From assembly GCA_003497225.1 (NCBI GenBank), contig DNJQ01000047.1, positions 1 to 9,784 on the forward strand: a stretch of 9,784 bases of DNA. Reading direction: 5' to 3'. The position numbers and the translations under genes were made by a program. The notes below the pieces were generated by a model that worked only from the letters and a program-made list of their open reading frames with translations, was not told where the DNA came from and ran no database searches. This document shows, piece after piece, positions 7,956 through 9,784 of this stretch. How positions within the stretch are numbered: position 1 is the first letter of the stretch; the number at the start of each line of letters is the position of its first letter. This DNA is from Bacillota bacterium. GTDB lineage: Bacteria > Bacillota_I > Bacilli_A > RFN20 > CAG-288.

Positions 7956-7961
7956 TATAAT
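7956..7961 (+). promoter_or_regulatory. -10 box of the racE-like gene
   Basis: A consensus TATAAT ends 5 nt before the ATG at 7967. Normal -10 spacing puts the first transcribed base on or beside the A of the start codon, giving a leaderless mRNA. No good -35 is visible because that position falls in the gerE terminator loop. No Shine-Dalgarno exists between 7940 and 7967. Confidence 0.5.
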
Positions 7962-7966
7962 CTAAT

Positions 7967-8545
7967 ATGAAAATAGCCATAGTTGATTCAGGAAAAGGCC
8001 TTTTAACACTTCTAAAAGACCTCATTAGCAATAATATTAAACACGAATATCACCTCTTCTTCACTTCTTTTTGTCCTATTGGAAATCTTTCTAGCGATGA
8101 ACTATATGAAGAAGTTTTAAGATTAAAAAAGAACCTTGTTGGTTTTGATAAAATTTGTATATGCTGCAATACCTTAAGTCCTTATTTTATGAATGATAAA
8201 AGGTGTATAAGAATACTTGATTATAATATAAAGTATTTAAAGAAACACGATGTTTTACCGATTGGAACTAAAAACACCATCAATTATTTAAAAAAAGGTT
8301 ATAGTGAAATTCATTTAGCTAAAGATATTGAAAATAATGACTTTAAAAAAGTAGAAAAAGACATTAAGCGCTGGCCTAATAGTAAAACTTATCTTCTTTG
8401 CTGCACGCACTATATTTTAGCTTTGCCCTATATTCAAAAGATAAAGCCGAATTCAAAAGTAATCGATTTAACCTTTGAACTATATAAAGAAATCTGTATT
8501 CTTCCCCAGGAAAAAAGACTTAGTATAATTTCACATAAATTTTAA
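7967..8545 (+). CDS. racE: Short glutamate racemase-like protein (Asp/Glu racemase superfamily)
   Basis: Glutamate racemase makes D-glutamate for peptidoglycan with two opposed cysteines. Here the three active-site motifs can be found: DSGKG (7-11, for DSGxGG), CNT (67-69) and CTH (146-148, in CCTHYILALPY). PIG (37-39) replaces the usual PYG, and IGTKNTI (99-105) matches the VIGTxGT region. The protein is only 192 aa against about 265, with 79 residues between the cysteines instead of about 110, and a short C-terminus. It is rich in Lys and Ile. The frame is intact, so this looks like shrinkage, not a fresh pseudogene. Position between gerE and gerM matches racE in B. subtilis. It could be an active small racemase, a relative with a changed substrate, or a decaying copy. 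The superfamily is confident but the activity is not. Confidence 0.75.
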   Translation: MKIAIVDSGKGLLTLLKDLISNNIKHEYHLFFTSFCPIGNLSSDELYEEVLRLKKNLVGFDKICICCNTLSPYFMNDKRCIRILDYNIKYLKKHDVLPIGTKNTINYLKKGYSEIHLAKDIENNDFKKVEKDIKRWPNSKTYLLCCTHYILALPYIQKIKPNSKVIDLTFELYKEICILPQEKRLSIISHKF

Positions 8546-8601
8546 ATTAATTTGTTCTATAAACTTCTCTTCTTTCATATGTATCCTTAGAGGATGGTGC
8601 A

Positions 8602-9678
8602 ATGAAAAAAATAAAAGAACGTGGAAAAAGTTTATGGCAAAGAATCAAGGATAAAATGCCACATATGGAGGTCTGCTTTTCAAAGTTAAAAGTAAAATCT
8701 AAAGCTGGAAAATTAGCCTTTATCTTTGTTCCTTTGATCCTTATCGGTGCTGGGGTTGGTTTTGGGGTAGGTCTCACCCAAGGTCATAAAGCTCCGGTAA
8801 CAAAAGTTGATCTCACTAATTACAAAAATAGAAGAATCTATTTAGTAAGTAATGATAATATGACAATTCCTTTAACTGTTTCACTTCAAAAGCGTGCAAC
8901 AGTTGGTGAAGAAATTCGCGATATATTTAATCTTCTTAAGACCGATTCAAGAGCTAATACGAATTCAATCAAAGGTTTAATACCTGCTAATACAAAACTA
9001 AATTCACTTGAAGTCTTTAATGACGAACTAGTTCTCGATGTATCAAAAGAGTTCCTCGATTACGAAAAATCAAGTGAAAAGAACCTTCTTGAATCATTAA
9101 CATATACTTTCGGTGAATATCCTGATATTGAGATGCTTTCAATCTATGTTGATGGTGAAAGACTTGTCAAAATGCCAAAAAACAACACCGTTGTTCCAGA
9201 CTTTTTAGAAAAGAGTTTCGGTATCAATAGAAATGTAAATAATGCAACTGATATTTCAGGTAAAAAGATGGTAAATGTTTATTATACTAAGACCATCGAT
9301 GAGAAGGATTATCTTGTTCCTGTAAGCCAATATGTTGATGCTAAACAAAGCGAAGAACTTCAATTAGTCTCAGCTATTAGTGCTAATATAGATCCAACCT
9401 TAGGATTAAAACTTTGTAGCGAATACTCTTATATTGATGCAACTCAAAAAGATGAAGATAGCACAAATATCAATCTCGCTGTCAATAAAGAAGCTTTGGT
9501 TGAAGAAGGCGTGGTAAAAAAATCATTATTTGAACTTGTTTCATTAACCCTTGAAGATAGCTATGATACTAAGGCAGTAAACTTCTATGTTGAAGATGAA
9601 AAGATGATGGTTCAAGGAATAGTTTCTCCTGAAACATATGAAGTATCTTCAATGATATATAATACCATTGAATTATAG
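8602..9678 (+). CDS. gerM: Membrane-anchored protein with two GerM domains
   Basis: The 358 aa have a basic cytoplasmic N-terminus (1-37), one transmembrane segment (about 38-58) with a glycine-spaced second half (G49-x-G51-x-G53-x-G55-x-G57), then an outside part made of two GerM domains (about 78-200 and 224-350). The first shows the family pattern IYLVSN, a GLIP-type turn followed by LVLDVSKEF, and VDGERL near its end. The second repeats it more loosely (VNVYYT, INLAVNKEAL, VNFYVEDEKM). B. subtilis GerM has two such domains, about the same length, and acts in sporulation and germination. That protein is a lipoprotein, whereas no lipobox cysteine is seen here (C25 lies before the membrane segment). 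The start is set by AGAGG (8589-8593). It follows the racE-like gene by 56 nt and ends before a terminator. The substrate of GerM domains is unknown. Confidence 0.85.
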   Translation: MKKIKERGKSLWQRIKDKMPHMEVCFSKLKVKSKAGKLAFIFVPLILIGAGVGFGVGLTQGHKAPVTKVDLTNYKNRRIYLVSNDNMTIPLTVSLQKRATVGEEIRDIFNLLKTDSRANTNSIKGLIPANTKLNSLEVFNDELVLDVSKEFLDYEKSSEKNLLESLTYTFGEYPDIEMLSIYVDGERLVKMPKNNTVVPDFLEKSFGINRNVNNATDISGKKMVNVYYTKTIDEKDYLVPVSQYVDAKQSEELQLVSAISANIDPTLGLKLCSEYSYIDATQKDEDSTNINLAVNKEALVEEGVVKKSLFELVSLTLEDSYDTKAVNFYVEDEKMMVQGIVSPETYEVSSMIYNTIEL

Positions 9679-9694
9679 ACTTATTTCATTGATA

Positions 9695-9723
9695 CAAAAA
9701 GAGGTCAAATAGGCCTCTTTTTG
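9695..9723 (+). terminator. Intrinsic terminator after gerM
   Basis: CAAAAAGAGGTC (9695-9706) pairs with GGCCTCTTTTTG (9712-9723), 12 bp with one T-G pair, around an AAATA loop. The A run on the left and T run on the right would let it work on both strands. It lies 16 nt after the gerM stop. Confidence 0.88.
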
Positions 9724-9763
9724 TTTGGATTAATAACGAAGTAATAACACCAATTTACACAAC

Positions 9764-9769
9764 TTGACA
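9764..9769 (+). promoter_or_regulatory. -35 hexamer of a promoter leaving the window
   Basis: A perfect TTGACA lies 15 nt before the window end. A -10 at the usual 17-bp spacing would fall at 9787, outside the window. The next gene on the + strand probably begins soon after. The stretch between the gerM terminator and this site (9724-9763) shows no ORF. Confidence 0.45.
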
Positions 9770-9784
9770 TAAATAAAATATAGT

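Noticed and set aside
7967..8545. racE-like gene as a pseudogene
   Set aside because: The frame is open throughout, all three active-site motifs are present in order, and a -10 box sits directly upstream. Reduced size alone does not show inactivation.
8547..8777. 76-aa open frame on the minus strand over the start of gerM
   Set aside because: It overlaps the conserved N-terminus and membrane segment of gerM, has no recognisable motif and no ribosome binding site.
1..9784. CRISPR array, insertion sequence, phage or defence system
   Set aside because: No regularly spaced repeats, terminal inverted repeats, transposase or integrase, or defence-type genes were found. Nearly every base is covered by housekeeping genes in one direction.

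Overview
The window reads as chromosome of a low-GC Gram-positive bacterium (Bacillota). The family-level matches are to Bacilli, and a lineage near the Erysipelotrichia/Mollicutes branch would fit the A/T-rich codons, but that placement is inference. The genetic code is standard: mutS2 (5904-5906) and gerE (7928-7930) both end in TGA, Trp is written TGG, and the only tRNA here is tRNA-Trp with anticodon CCA. All eight recognised genes lie on the + strand. No mobile element, CRISPR array or defence system is visible.

Layout. (1) 113-1939: typA/bipA, a ribosome-associated GTPase, with its own Shine-Dalgarno. (2) 1950-3532: an extended -10 promoter, then mreB (actin-like shape filament), yqeY (GatB/YqeY-domain protein) and tRNA-Trp only 8 nt behind yqeY, closed by a strong intrinsic terminator. 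(3) 3564-7954: promoter, mutS2, uvrC and gerE in a tight row, closed by a hairpin that overlaps the gerE stop codon. (4) 7956-8545: a short glutamate-racemase-like gene whose -10 box sits 5 nt before the ATG. (5) 8602-9723: gerM, a membrane-anchored protein with two GerM domains, then another terminator. A consensus -35 hexamer begins at 9764 and points out of the window.

How it fits together. mutS2 and uvrC are DNA-maintenance genes. uvrC-gerE-racE-gerM keeps the gene order known from Bacillus subtilis, where gerE is the last mother-cell sporulation regulator and gerM is a germination/sporulation gene. The GerE protein is extremely well conserved, while the neighbouring racemase has shrunk to 192 aa but kept both catalytic cysteine motifs. 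Three genes (mutS2, uvrC, racE-like) lack a Shine-Dalgarno and each has a -10-like box 4 to 14 nt before the start codon, suggesting leaderless or nearly leaderless mRNAs. I see no wholly new system. The second-look items are the retained GerE, the miniaturised racemase, the leaderless starts, the degenerate Smr domain and the tRNA at the end of a protein operon.
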